The notes under the pieces are model-generated. The model ran no database searches, was not told where the DNA came from, and saw nothing but the letters and a program-made list of their open reading frames with translations. Made by a program: the position numbers and the translations under genes. DNA of 14,073 nucleotides from JAXGTD01 sp040775095. GTDB lineage: Bacteria; Pseudomonadota; Gammaproteobacteria; Chromatiales; Chromatiaceae. Shown here piece after piece: positions 13,113-14,073 of this stretch. The first letter of the stretch is position 1. The number at the start of each line of letters is the position of its first letter. The stretch is taken from the NCBI GenBank assembly GCA_040775095.1, contig JAXGTD010000111.1, forward strand, positions 1-14,073. Reading direction: 5' to 3'.

Positions 13113-14073
13113 CCGACTTTCGCGAGGACTGGCTTCAACTGCGAGCGGCCGCCGATGCGCGGGCGCGGGCCGACGGCCTGGTCGACGGACTTGGGCACCG
13201 CGGCGACGTGCTGGACCTCGGCGCCGGCACGGGCGCGAATCTGCGCTATCTGGCCCCGCGCCTTGGGGGGCATCAGCACTGGGTCTGCGTCGACCGCGAC
13301 CAGGCCCTGCTCGCGCATCTTGCGCCACGGACCACGGACTGGGCGGGGGCGGCCGGTTACCGCGTGCAACCGGACGGCGATGCCTTCGGGCTGTCAGCGC
13401 CGGGGTGGTCCTGCGCGGTGCGGCTGCAGCGGTTGGATCTGGCCACCGACGGCGCGCGTCTGCAGCTGCCCGAGGCGGGGCTGGTCACCGCCTCCGCGCT
13501 GCTCGATCTGGTCTCCGCCGACTGGCTCGACGGGCTGCTGGCGCGCGCTCGCTCGCGTGACTGCCGGTTGCTGTTTGCGTTGAGCTACGATGGACGGGTC
13601 GGATTGGAACCGACCGTGACCACCGGCCTTGGCGACGCGCGGATCATCGCACTGGTGAACCGCCATCAGCGCGGCGACAAGGGATTCGGCCCGGCGCTCG
13701 GCCCGGGGGCGGCGGCATACGCGAGCGCGCGATGCCGGGCGCTGGGCTATCGTGTCGAGTGTGCCATGAGCGATTGGCACATCGGGCCCTCCGAGCCTGG
13801 GTTGCAGAGCGAGCTGCTCGATGGCTGGCGGGATGCGGCGATGGCCATGGCACCGGTGCGCACCCTGGCGATCCACTCCTGGCACCGGGAGCGCATCAGT
13901 CATGTCGCGGCCGGACGTTCCCGGATCCGGGTGGGCCATCAGGACCTGGTCGCGCGGCCCCTGGCGTGCTCGCGCCGGTCTCCGTCGGTTGGTGTGCAAA
14001 GCCTGGTAGGACATGGCGCTGGGTCCGGTCCAGCAGGAGTCGTGCGCAGTTTGCACGGCCCTCGTGAGGGCCA
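13109..14073 (+). CDS. Class I SAM-dependent methyltransferase, partial at window end
   Basis: An open frame from GTG 13109 to the end of the window (321 codons, no stop) encodes a Rossmann-fold methyltransferase. Motif I is VLDLGAGTGANLRYL (about residues 33-47), followed by the acidic strand end VCVDRD, then LVTASALLDLVSADWLDGLL as motif IV region and LLFALSYDG. GGGAGG ends only two bases before the GTG, an unusually short spacing. The same frame is also open upstream through the MOSC tail, so the start is uncertain. After VGHQDLVARP (about residues 277-286) the residues become Arg/Ser-rich and homology-like pattern stops, so the natural end may be near 13970 with another frame break. Substrate unknown. 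Confidence 0.75.
   Translation, partial: MTDFREDWLQLRAAADARARADGLVDGLGHRGDVLDLGAGTGANLRYLAPRLGGHQHWVCVDRDQALLAHLAPRTTDWAGAAGYRVQPDGDAFGLSAPGWSCAVRLQRLDLATDGARLQLPEAGLVTASALLDLVSADWLDGLLARARSRDCRLLFALSYDGRVGLEPTVTTGLGDARIIALVNRHQRGDKGFGPALGPGAAAYASARCRALGYRVECAMSDWHIGPSEPGLQSELLDGWRDAAMAMAPVRTLAIHSWHRERISHVAAGRSRIRVGHQDLVARPLACSRRSPSVGVQSLVGHGAGSGPAGVVRSLHGPREG

Noticed and set aside
12663..13328. 221-codon minus-strand open frame across the MOSC/methyltransferase junction
   Set aside because: Arg/Pro/Ala-rich shadow; the plus strand carries recognisable MOSC and methyltransferase motifs.

Overview
The window is GC-rich DNA that looks like the chromosome of a proteobacterium. The best fit is a gammaproteobacterial sulfur oxidiser of the Chromatiales/Ectothiorhodospiraceae type. 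The two-component pair closely resembles enterobacterial BaeSR, the PEP phosphotransferase is of the proteobacterial PtsP type, and remnants and paralogues of the dissimilatory sulfite reductase (Dsr) system are present. The assignment is an inference from gene content only.

Left half (1-7605) has long intact genes. On the minus strand lies a baeS-baeR envelope-stress two-component operon (25-2165, ATGA overlap). A divergent spacer with an imperfect inverted repeat follows, then plus-strand genes for an FmdE-like protein (2499-3104) and a Kef-type cation/proton antiporter with an RCK/TrkA-N domain (3249-4964). A palindrome-containing convergent spacer separates these from minus-strand ptsP (5278-7581), the nitrogen-branch PTS enzyme I with a GAF domain.

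Middle (7781-9820) looks like a decaying or rearranged sulfur-oxidation locus. On the minus strand are a 64-aa unknown gene and a cysteine-free DsrC paralogue broken by one base. A divergent AT-rich control region carries an FNR/Anr-like box. On the plus strand are scrambled N- and C-terminal pieces of a DsrB-like sulfite reductase, a strong hairpin, and an intact 112-aa DsrC/TusE-family protein that keeps only one of the two functional cysteine positions. A structured gene-less stretch of about 410 bases follows.

Right side (10234-12550) is a compact same-strand redox set: a small membrane protein, a periplasmic cytochrome c'/c556-like protein, a TetR-like regulator (frameshifted), a second small membrane protein, and a class I cytochrome c whose frame breaks and then recovers. 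Beyond it are a damaged MOSC-domain gene and a class I SAM-dependent methyltransferase that runs off the window.

No tRNA, rRNA, CRISPR array, transposase or phage gene was seen. The clearest anomaly is that single-base frame breaks, several in G/C runs, recur in at least five genes between 8061 and 13110, while every gene left of 7605 is intact. This is either real decay or local sequencing error, and settling which is the key question for the window.
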